From DATARN01 sp963851105 (GTDB taxonomy: Bacteria; Actinomycetota; Acidimicrobiia; Acidimicrobiales; Palsa-688), in NCBI GenBank assembly GCA_963851105.1, contig CAWKNP010000010.1, forward strand, positions 62,001-126,000: a stretch of DNA of 64,000 nt. Reading direction: 5' to 3'. Below are positions 25,164 through 32,322 of this stretch, one piece after another (position 1 is the first letter of the stretch; the number at the start of each line of letters is the position of its first letter). The position numbers were made by a program, and so were the translations under genes. The notes under the pieces are model-generated. The model had not been told where the DNA came from and did not search any database. It saw only the letters and a list, made by a program, of their open reading frames with translations.

Positions 25164-27674
25164 ATGGTGAGCAGGGGCTCCCTTCGGGTCTACCTTGGCG
25201 CCGCGCCGGGCGTGGGAAAGACCTTCGCCATGCTCTGCGAGGGCCGCCGGCGCGCCGGCCGGGGTACCGATGTCGTCGTGGGGTTCGTGGAAACCCACGG
25301 CCGGACCCACACGGCCGAACAGCTCGCCGATCTCGAGATCATCCCCCGCCAGACCCTGAGCTACCGGGACACGGTGTTCGAGGAGATGGACGTCGCCGCC
25401 ATCGTGGCCCGCCAGCCCGCGGTCGCCCTCGTCGACGAGCTGGCCCACACCAACATCCCCGGCTCCCGGCACGAAAAGCGCTGGGAGGATGTCACCGAGC
25501 TCCTCGACGCCGGGATCGACGTCATCTCCACGCTCAACGTCCAGCACCTGGAGTCGGTAAACGACGTCGTGGAGCGCATCACCGGGATCGCGCAGGGCGA
25601 GACGGTTCCCGATGCCATCGTCCGTGCCGCCGACCAGATCGAACTGGTCGACATGAGCCCCGAGGCGCTGCGCCGGCGCATGGCCCACGGCAACATCTAC
25701 TCGGCCGACAAGATCGACGCCGCCCTGGGCAACTACTTCCGTCCCGGCAACCTGGCGGCTCTGCGGGAGCTGGCCCTGCTGTGGGTGGCCGATCGCGTCG
25801 AGGACTCCCTCCAGCAGTACATGGCCGACCACGGCATCACCCAGCCGTGGGAGACCCGTGAGCGGGTCATGGTCGCCATGACCGGTGCCCCCGGGGGTGA
25901 GGCTCTGATCCGGCGAGCGTCCCGGATGGCGCAGCGAGCCAAGGGCGAGCTCCTCGGTGTTCACGTCCGCGCCGACGACGGTCTCGCCGGAACACCCTCG
26001 GAGCTGCTCGACCGCCATCGTGAGCTGCTCCTTGAGCTGGGCGGTCACTATCGGGAAGTCGTGGCCAACGACCCGACCGCGGGATTACTCAGCCTGGCTC
26101 GCGCCGAGCACGCCACCCAGCTCGTCCTCGGGCACAGCCAACGTTCCCGATGGGCCCACCTGACCCGGTCGTCGGTCGTCAACAATCTGATCCGTCAGGC
26201 CGGCGATATCGACGTCCACGTCATCTCCACCCGTTCTTCGCCGGTATCGGGGCCCCGGCTCCCGTCAACCCGCGCCCGAGCGCTCATGGGCGTGTCGCGC
26301 CGCCGCCAGCGCCTCGGCTGGGCGGCGGCCGCCGCAGGCCTGCCGATCCTCACCATGGGCCTGAGCGTGCTCCGCCCCCAGGTCAGCCTTCCTGGCGACC
26401 TGCTGCTCTACCTGGCGCTGATCGTGGCGGTGGCCGCCACCGGGGGCACGTGGCCGGGATTGGCGGCCGCGGTCGCCGCTGACGTCCTGGTCAACTGGTA
26501 CTTCACGCCCCCGATCTACACCTTCACCATCGGCGACACCAACAACTTGGTGGCGCTGGTCGTGTTCCTGGCCCTGGCCGCGGCCGTCAGCTGGCTCGTC
26601 GGCTACGCCGACCGAAGGGCCCGCGAAGCGGTGCGGGGGCAAGCCGAGGCGGCCACCCTCGTGCGCCTCGCCGGCGCCCTCCTCAGCGACCAGGACCCCC
26701 TGGTGGAGGTCATCGGTCAGCTTCGGGCCACGTTCGGGCTTCTAGGCGTCAGCCTGTTGCGCCGGGTCGACAGGGACAGCTGGCAACGCGTCGCCGCGGC
26801 CGGCGCAGCACCACCCGAGCATCCCGAACGCTCCAGCGACGCCGTGTTCCTCGATGACGACACCGTGCTGGCTATCGCCGGCCCTGACCTCGCGGACGGA
26901 GACCGAGCGATCCTGCGGGCCTTCACCGACCAGCTGGCCGTCGCCCTGCGGAGCCGCCAGCTGCAGGCCGAAGCGGGCATCGCGGTGACCCTCGCCCAGG
27001 CCAACGAACTGCGCACCGCCCTCCTGCGCGCCGTCTCCCATGACCTGCGCACCCCGCTGGCCTCGATCAAAGCCTCGGCGACGACCCTTCTCGCCGACGA
27101 CATCGAACTGGCGCCTGCGGCCACCCGCGAGCTGTTGAGGACGATCGACGGCGAGACCGACCGGCTCAACCAGCTCATCGGCAACCTGCTCGACATGAGC
27201 CGCCTGCAAAGCGGAGCGTTCGAGCTGACCTGCTGCGACGTCGGACTCGACGAAGTCGTGGCCCAGGCGCTGACCAGCCTGGGCGAACGTGCCGCCAGAG
27301 TCGTCAACGAGGTCCCCGACAACCTGCCCCGTATCAACACCGACGCCGCCCTGCTCGAGCGGGCCGTTGCCAACGTCATCGAAAACGCCATCGCGTGGTC
27401 GGCCCCGGCTACGCCGGTCCGCCTCCACGCGTCAGCGTTCAGCGGCATCGTCGAGCTGCGCGTCATCGACCGCGGGCCCGGCATCGGCTCGGACCAGCGG
27501 GAACAGGTTTTCCTGCCCTTCCAACGGCTGGGCGACCAGAACACCACCCCGGGAGTGGGCCTCGGCCTCGCCGTGGCCCGGGGGTTCGTGGACGCCCTGA
27601 GCGGCGAGATCAGTGTCGACGACACCCCGGGCGGGGGCGCCACCCTGGTCTTCAGCTTCAAGGCGGCGATGTGA
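25164..27674 (+). CDS. kdpD: KdpD, K+/turgor sensor histidine kinase
   Basis: The 836-aa protein has an N-terminal KdpD domain with Walker A GAAPGVGKT (12-20) and VDELAHTN, a universal-stress-like domain (about 235-365), a DUF4118 four-helix membrane region (~385-485), a GAF-like linker, HisKA with phospho-acceptor His626 (AVSHDLRTPLAS), and an HATPase domain (GVGLGLAVARGF). The ATG eight bases after kdpC is preferred over upstream codons. The usual partner KdpE is not encoded intact next to it, so phosphotransfer must go to a regulator elsewhere or the pathway is broken. Confidence 0.95.
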   Translation: MVSRGSLRVYLGAAPGVGKTFAMLCEGRRRAGRGTDVVVGFVETHGRTHTAEQLADLEIIPRQTLSYRDTVFEEMDVAAIVARQPAVALVDELAHTNIPGSRHEKRWEDVTELLDAGIDVISTLNVQHLESVNDVVERITGIAQGETVPDAIVRAADQIELVDMSPEALRRRMAHGNIYSADKIDAALGNYFRPGNLAALRELALLWVADRVEDSLQQYMADHGITQPWETRERVMVAMTGAPGGEALIRRASRMAQRAKGELLGVHVRADDGLAGTPSELLDRHRELLLELGGHYREVVANDPTAGLLSLARAEHATQLVLGHSQRSRWAHLTRSSVVNNLIRQAGDIDVHVISTRSSPVSGPRLPSTRARALMGVSRRRQRLGWAAAAAGLPILTMGLSVLRPQVSLPGDLLLYLALIVAVAATGGTWPGLAAAVAADVLVNWYFTPPIYTFTIGDTNNLVALVVFLALAAAVSWLVGYADRRAREAVRGQAEAATLVRLAGALLSDQDPLVEVIGQLRATFGLLGVSLLRRVDRDSWQRVAAAGAAPPEHPERSSDAVFLDDDTVLAIAGPDLADGDRAILRAFTDQLAVALRSRQLQAEAGIAVTLAQANELRTALLRAVSHDLRTPLASIKASATTLLADDIELAPAATRELLRTIDGETDRLNQLIGNLLDMSRLQSGAFELTCCDVGLDEVVAQALTSLGERAARVVNEVPDNLPRINTDAALLERAVANVIENAIAWSAPATPVRLHASAFSGIVELRVIDRGPGIGSDQREQVFLPFQRLGDQNTTPGVGLGLAVARGFVDALSGEISVDDTPGGGATLVFSFKAAM

Positions 27675-27678
27675 TGGC

Positions 27679-27726
27679 AGCCCCCCAGAGGCCGAGCCCC
27701 CCAGAGGCGGAGCCCCCCAGAGGCGG
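27679..27726 (+). repeat. Three tandem copies of a 16-bp repeat
   Basis: Units 27679-27694, 27695-27710 and 27711-27726 read AGCCCCCCAGAGGCGG, with one base differing in the first. The block starts 5 bases after the kdpD stop and ends just before the response-regulator-like stub. It may mark a deletion or slippage site. Confidence 0.85.
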
Positions 27727-27730
27727 AGCC

Positions 27731-27784
27731 ATGAGCCGCCTGCTCATCGTCGAGGGCGAGAGGTCGTCCGGCGGTGCGCCATGA
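27731..27784 (+). pseudogene. Possible kdpE 5' remnant (response-regulator-like stub)
   Basis: A 17-codon ORF reads MSRLLIVEGERSSGGAP. Its first ten residues resemble the first strand and acidic pocket of response regulators (typically xxxLLIVDDE), with Gly where an Asp is expected. It stands where kdpE normally follows kdpD, and its TGA overlaps the next ATG. The rest of the receiver and all of the DNA-binding domain are absent. The alternative is a chance short ORF. Confidence 0.4.
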
Positions 27785-28518
27785 CCTCGCAGCGCCGAAG
27801 GCATGTTGCGGCATTCTCGGCGGCCGCCATCACGCCCGCGGTGGTGGCAGCTGCCATGGTGCCGTTGCGCGCCCGCCTGCCCAATGCCACCATCGCGCTG
27901 GCCCTCGCCCTCACTGTCGCCCTCGCCGCCGCCGTCGGCACGCGGGCGTCGGCGGCAATCGCCGCCGTCTCGGCCGGCGTCGGCTTCGATGTGTTCCACA
28001 CCCGGCCGTACGGGTCGCTCGCTATCAACCGGGCGGCGGACATCGAGACGACGGTCCTCCTGCTCGCGGTCGGGATCGTCGTCGGCCAGCTCGCAACCCG
28101 CAACCGGCTCCACCGCGACCTGGCGGCCGACAGCAGCTATGACCTCGGTCGCATCCATGCCGTCGCTGAGATGGTGGCGAGCGGCGAACCCGCCGCCCAG
28201 GTCGTCCTCGCCGTCGCCAATGAGCTGGCGGACCTCCTCGCCCTAAAGGAGTGCCACTACAGCCCGGCGTACGCCGAGCACCCGGGCCCGTTCATCGAAC
28301 GCGACGGCGACGTGTCCTGGGGAGCGTTGCGCTGGGGCTTCCAGACCATGGGCTTGCCCGTCAAGGAAGTCAGCCTCTCCGTCGAGCACCAGGGGCGTCC
28401 GCTGGGTCGTTACGTGCTTCTCGGCGAGCCGGGCGTACCGCTCAACCCTGACGCCCTGATCGCCGCCGTCGCCCTCGCCGACCAAGCCGGCGCCGCTCTT
28501 GCCGCCCAGCACGCGTAA
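27781..28518 (+). CDS. DUF4118 membrane protein with GAF-like tail (KdpD-related sensor fragment)
   Basis: The 245-aa protein has four membrane segments of DUF4118 type in the first ~110 residues (VGFDVFHTRPYGSLAIN is the family hairpin). A short helical linker and a GAF-like domain (ELADLLALKECHY, LSVEHQGRPLGRYVLLGE) follow. This resembles the membrane and GAF region of KdpD without the kinase. It may modulate the K+ sensor. Its last ~160 bp and the following intergenic DNA recur 1.84 kb downstream. Confidence 0.82.
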   Translation: MTSQRRRHVAAFSAAAITPAVVAAAMVPLRARLPNATIALALALTVALAAAVGTRASAAIAAVSAGVGFDVFHTRPYGSLAINRAADIETTVLLLAVGIVVGQLATRNRLHRDLAADSSYDLGRIHAVAEMVASGEPAAQVVLAVANELADLLALKECHYSPAYAEHPGPFIERDGDVSWGALRWGFQTMGLPVKEVSLSVEHQGRPLGRYVLLGEPGVPLNPDALIAAVALADQAGAALAAQHA

Positions 28519-28650
28519 CGGGAGGTTTTGGCGACACCCACCGCTACGCTGACTTTCCGAGCCGGTTGCGCCTGCAGCGGTCGTAGGGGGTAGTCAGTCA
28601 CCAGATGGGAGACAGTGCTCCCAACGTCTTGAGCAGGGTGTACCGCAAGG
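28358..28650 (+). repeat. Duplicated segment, copy A (DUF4118 gene end + corA leader and start)
   Basis: This 293-bp segment matches 30202-30492. The first ~160 bp (coding) carry about 11 substitutions and a 2-base indel. From 28521 to 28650 the copies are identical. It includes an ATG (28605) with the first 15 codons of corA (MGDSAPNVLSRVYRK), after which the sequence switches to unrelated DNA. The corA start here is therefore a truncated fragment. Confidence 0.95.
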
Positions 28651-28665
28651 CAGCGCGCCGGGGAG

Positions 28666-28842
28666 TGGCAGGTTTGGCAGACGGGCCTGCAAAATCCGGA
28701 TTTCGCCGCCTTCGCCACCTTGTGCGGCGCCGCCGGCTTCCGGGTGGCGGCCTCCGATCAGCTGGCCGACGCCCTGGGGGCCGCTCTGGCCTACGATGGG
28801 CCGGCGTTGGTCGAGGTGGTCGCCGACCCGCTTCTGGTTTGA
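28666..28842 (+). pseudogene. C-terminal fragment of a thiamine-diphosphate enzyme (PoxB-like)
   Basis: A frame of 58 codons ending in TGA reads LQNPDFAAFATLCGAAGFRV..., then ADALGAALAYDGPALVEVVADPLLV. This matches the C-terminal end of pyruvate oxidase/acetolactate-synthase-like enzymes, where a helix after NPDFA and a final strand PALVEV.xDP are typical. There is no start codon or upstream domain; it begins ~16 bp after copy A of the duplication ends. Best read as a gene relic at a recombination junction. Confidence 0.75.
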
Positions 28843-28976
28843 GGACACGGGGGTGCTCGGCTTGGTCGGGTCGACAGTGAGAGGAGAGACCCGATCCCAC
28901 CACCCGTGGACAAGGAGACCTTGCCAGGGCGGCGCCGGCTTATAGATTCGCTCCGGATATCTCCGAGGAGGATGTG

Positions 28977-30104
28977 ATGGTAGAGGCATCGAAGGCTCAG
29001 GCACCCCCGGCGGAAGTGGCCGAGAGGATCGCCGACAGCCACGCAAGGGCAGTTGTGTTCCCCAAGATGGAATTCGCCGAGAGCTCTCCGGTGGGGGAGG
29101 TGGCGCAGCGGATGGTCGACGGAACATTCGACAAGGCATTCGTTATCAGCGAGATCGAGCGGTTCACCGGGGTAAAGGTGGACATACCGGACGAACCCGG
29201 CAAAATCTTGGTCGTCGTCCCCGAACACGGATACTGGGCCTCGGAGCTCACCCTGCCAGATCGGGTGTTGCGCGCCGCCGGCTACCAGGTGGATTTCGTG
29301 ACCCCCCGGGGCCAGCGACCATTCGTGTACCCGGTCAGCCTGGACACGACCTTCAAGGACCAAGCCTGGGGTGCCGCCCAGGTATCCGTCGCGGAAGCGA
29401 CGCTGGGCGAGCTGTACAACGATCGCACCAGCGACGACGGGCAGCGTTTGAACGAGCCCCGCAACCTCGGCGAATGGCTGCCGTCGACGCCCCGGCCCCA
29501 TGACGAGGAGGCATCCCGGGAGCCCTTCCGTGAGAAGCTGGGTGCTGGCCTGCGTGAGGCCACCGAATACGCCGCCGTTGTCATCGTCGGCGGAGCCGGC
29601 GCCTACATGGACCTCGGCGGCAACACATCGGTCCGCCCCGTCATCCAGCTGATGATCGCGCTCGGACGCCCGGTCGCGGCCATCTGCTACGGGGTCTCCG
29701 TACTCATCCAGGCCACTGATCCCGAGACCGATGTCCCCCTCGTCTGGGGCCGTCTGGTGACGGGTCATTCCGAGCAGGACGACTACACCGATTTCACCGC
29801 CGACGTGGTGGCCGAAGGCGAGTACAGCCCGAACTACGGGGCCGCGGTTTTCACCCTGGAGCAGATGATCAAGCAGTACACCGGCCCCGACGGCGGATTC
29901 CTCTCGAAGAACGGGACTCCCTACATGGCCGTCGCCGATGGACCGGTCATCAGCGCCCGGACCACGCCTGACGGGTACCCCGCCGCCCTGTTGACCCTGG
30001 CTCAGCTCCACGGGGGCGGTGAACTGCCGGCCAGGTACGTGATCGACGGCGACGGCCGTGGCCATGAGCCGTCGGCCGAGGAGGTCAAGCGACCCCGCTT
30101 CTGA
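28977..30104 (+). CDS. DJ-1/PfpI-superfamily (class I glutamine amidotransferase-like) protein
   Basis: The 375-aa protein has a Rossmann-like core: KILVVVPEHGYWASELTLP, then the nucleophile elbow AAICYGVSVL with Cys237, and YAAVVIVGGAGAYMDL before it. The family includes chaperones, deglycases and proteases; it is longer than the usual ~190-280 residues because of N- and C-terminal extensions. Strong GAGGAGG (28965-28971) favours the ATG at 28977 over the GTG just before it. It is the only intact gene inside the block bounded by the two duplicated segments. Confidence 0.85.
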   Translation: MVEASKAQAPPAEVAERIADSHARAVVFPKMEFAESSPVGEVAQRMVDGTFDKAFVISEIERFTGVKVDIPDEPGKILVVVPEHGYWASELTLPDRVLRAAGYQVDFVTPRGQRPFVYPVSLDTTFKDQAWGAAQVSVAEATLGELYNDRTSDDGQRLNEPRNLGEWLPSTPRPHDEEASREPFREKLGAGLREATEYAAVVIVGGAGAYMDLGGNTSVRPVIQLMIALGRPVAAICYGVSVLIQATDPETDVPLVWGRLVTGHSEQDDYTDFTADVVAEGEYSPNYGAAVFTLEQMIKQYTGPDGGFLSKNGTPYMAVADGPVISARTTPDGYPAALLTLAQLHGGGELPARYVIDGDGRGHEPSAEEVKRPRF

Positions 30105-30201
30105 GTTCCAGCCACTTTGGTCGGTAGCTGCGCCGAGGCGACCGTTCGCGATCGACTCTCCCGCTGGGACGCCGTCGCCGTCACGACGAATGTCTTGTTG
30201 T

Positions 30202-30492
30202 CCGTGAAGGAGGTCAGCCTCTCCGTCGAGCACCAGGGGCGTCCTCTGGATCGTTACGTGCTTCTCGGCGAGCCGGACGTACCGCTCAACGCCGACGCCG
30301 ATCGCCGCCGTCGCCCTCGCCGACCAAGCCGGCGCCGCTCTCGCCGCCCAACACGCCTAACAGGAGGTTTTGGCGACACCCACCGCTACGCTGACTTTCC
30401 GAGCCGGTTGCGCCTGCAGCGGTCGTAGGGGGTAGTCAGTCACCAGATGGGAGACAGTGCTCCCAACGTCTTGAGCAGGGTGTACCGCAAGG
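30202..30492 (+). repeat. Duplicated segment, copy B (DUF4118 remnant + corA leader and true start)
   Basis: Copy B of 28358-28650. Bases 30202-30360 are a decayed end of the DUF4118 gene: the reading frame matches (VKEVSLSVEHQGRPL, YVLLGEP) until a 2-base deletion near 30300 shifts it. The rest is the corA leader and its first 15 codons, here continuous with the full gene. No start or complete gene precedes it; 30105-30201 holds nothing I recognise. Confidence 0.93.
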
Positions 30493-31436
30493 GCGTAGTC
30501 GACGCCGAGGGCTTCGACGTCGCCGCGGTCTCGGAGTACCTCGACGAGGCGGACACCATCGTATGGATCGATTTCTGCGCCCCAACCCGGGAACAGCTCA
30601 AGGAGCTGGCCGGCGAGCTCGGCCTCCACGAGCTGGCGGTAGAAGATGCCCTCGGCGAACACCAGCGCCCCAAGGTCGATCGTTACCCGACCCACCTCTT
30701 CCTGTCGTGCCACGCCGTCCGGGTCGATACCGACGGCGGCAGCCTGGTAGAGACCGAGATCGATGCGTTCGTCAACGAACGCTGGCTGATCACCGTCCGC
30801 AAGGATGAGGGATTCCCCATGGAACCGGTAGTAGAGCGCTGGGACCGCTCCCCTGACCTCGCCATCTTCGGCGTCGGATTCCTGCTCTACGGGCTTCTCG
30901 ACGTGGTGGTCGACGGCTACTTCGACGCCGTGGAGCGACTCGACGACTACTACGAGGAAGTCAGCGAAGGGATCTTTGCCGAGCGGCCACTCGACCCCTC
31001 ACGCCAGAAGCACTGGTTTGACATGCGCCGGGCGATGGTGCGCTTCCATCGTCTCGTCATCCCTACCCGGGAGGCGGTCACCAGCCTGATGCGGCGCGAG
31101 CACGCCTTCGTCTCCGAGGAGCTGTATCCCTACTTCCAGGACGTCTACGACCACATCCTGCGGGTGAGCGAATCCTCGGAGTCGCTCCGCGACCTCGTCA
31201 GCACCATCGTCGAGACCAACCTGACGCTGCGGGACTACCGCCAGAACCAGATCGTCAAAAAGGTCAGCAGCTGGGCCGCCATCATCGCGGTGCCCGCGCT
31301 CATCACCGGGTTCTACGGCATGAACGTCCCGTTTCCCGGCTTCGGCAAGACGTGGGGGTTTCTCGTGGCGACGACCCTGCTCATCGGGGCGTGCGTCAGC
31401 CTGTACTTCTTGTTCAAACGCCAGGACTGGCTCTAG
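30447..31436 (+). CDS. corA: CorA-family Mg2+/Co2+ channel
   Basis: The 329-aa protein has a long cytoplasmic N-terminal domain and two C-terminal membrane helices. The signature GMN (291-293) lies in ITGFYGMNVPFPGFG between them. CorA forms a pentamer that imports divalent cations. The start MGDSAPNVLSRVYRK is duplicated upstream in copy A, but only here does it continue into the gene. I saw no M-box riboswitch in the leader. Sequence and length are normal for the family. Confidence 0.96.
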   Translation: MGDSAPNVLSRVYRKGVVDAEGFDVAAVSEYLDEADTIVWIDFCAPTREQLKELAGELGLHELAVEDALGEHQRPKVDRYPTHLFLSCHAVRVDTDGGSLVETEIDAFVNERWLITVRKDEGFPMEPVVERWDRSPDLAIFGVGFLLYGLLDVVVDGYFDAVERLDDYYEEVSEGIFAERPLDPSRQKHWFDMRRAMVRFHRLVIPTREAVTSLMRREHAFVSEELYPYFQDVYDHILRVSESSESLRDLVSTIVETNLTLRDYRQNQIVKKVSSWAAIIAVPALITGFYGMNVPFPGFGKTWGFLVATTLLIGACVSLYFLFKRQDWL

Positions 31437-31594
31437 GCGACGCTCAGCTCCTTCGAGGGCTCAGGCGCCCGAGCGCAGACCCGCCAAGCGCAGGGTCAGG
31501 CTGGGTTTGAACCCGACCCCACTACCGGGACCGGCGAGTAGCCGAGCCCGGCCCCACCCAGGCTAGCCATTTCCGCCCGAAGGTAGATTGGGAC

Positions 31595-31987
31595 ATGCCC
31601 GATCGCAATGTTCTCGGCGGCCCCCTCGAATCATGTGGGACGGACCCCGTCACCGGCTTCTATCGAGACGGGTGCTGCTCGACGGGCCCGGAGGACACCG
31701 GAAGCCACACCATCTGCGCGGTCGTGACGAGCGAGTTCCTTGCCCATCAACGCAGCATCGGCAACGACCTCAGCACCCCCATGCCGCAATACCGTTTCCC
31801 GGGCCTCGTTCCCGGCGACCGCTGGTGTGTCACCGCGGTCAACTGGCTACGAGCGCACCGCGACGGCGCCGCCGCCTTCGTTGTGCTGGCCTGCACCCAC
31901 GAGCGGGCCCTCGACATCGTCCCCCTCGCGGTGCTCCAAGAGCACGCCGTCGACGTCCCCCTCACCCCGGACGCGCTCGAGGGCTGA
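31595..31987 (+). CDS. DUF2237 family protein
   Basis: The 130-aa protein matches DUF2237 closely: NVLGGPLESCGTDPVTGFYR, then GCCSTGPEDTGSHTICAVVT, GNDLSTPMP and GLVPGDRWCVTA. Conserved Cys residues may bind metal. The family is widespread in bacteria with no established function. It is a single gene with its own short upstream region (31437-31594, nothing recognised there). The ATG is the only start that gives the full domain. Confidence 0.93.
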   Translation: MPDRNVLGGPLESCGTDPVTGFYRDGCCSTGPEDTGSHTICAVVTSEFLAHQRSIGNDLSTPMPQYRFPGLVPGDRWCVTAVNWLRAHRDGAAAFVVLACTHERALDIVPLAVLQEHAVDVPLTPDALEG

Positions 31988-32014
31988 GCGCACGGCTCAG
32001 CCTCGCCAAGGCCC

Positions 32015-32134
32015 CTACATATTGCGGATGCGCAGGTAGCGGCGGACGTCTTCGGCCGATAGCGCGGCGGTCGCCGCGACCGCAACTACTCCCACTGCTG
32101 CCAACCCCGTGGCAATCATCCCGACAAGGCGCAT
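32015..32134 (-). CDS. Small DUF6893-type membrane peptide
   Basis: A 39-aa ORF starting MRLVGMIATG and ending DVRRYLRIRNM, with one membrane helix between. The ending [D]VRRYL.IR.M is typical of the short actinobacterial DUF6893 family. A Shine-Dalgarno AAAGGAT lies about 9 bases upstream. It is convergent with DUF2237 and divergent from the ABC exporter genes (188 bp between starts). Function unknown. Confidence 0.72.
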   Translation of the reverse strand: MRLVGMIATGLAAVGVVAVAATAALSAEDVRRYLRIRNM

Positions 32135-32322
32135 TGAACACCAATCCTTTGTCTGCTGTGTCAGGCACGGTACCACCGGCGTTGCCGCCCGCCGAGGGTT
32201 GGCGCGGAAACCGTCGTGTACACAGCGTTTTGCGCGCTCGCCCAAGAGCAACCGTCGGAGCGGGAAGTTCCCGTCCGACCTATATGCGATCCTGATGGCC
32301 GACAGGGCGAAAGGTAGGTGCG

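Noticed and set aside
28605..28880. A 91-aa ORF starting with the corA N-terminus in copy A
   Set aside because: After 15 corA codons it reads the thiamine-enzyme relic out of frame; it is a junction artefact, not a gene.
31503..31514. T-arm-like sequence GGGTTTGAACCC suggesting a tRNA
   Set aside because: It is a short inverted repeat without acceptor, D-arm or anticodon pairing around it.
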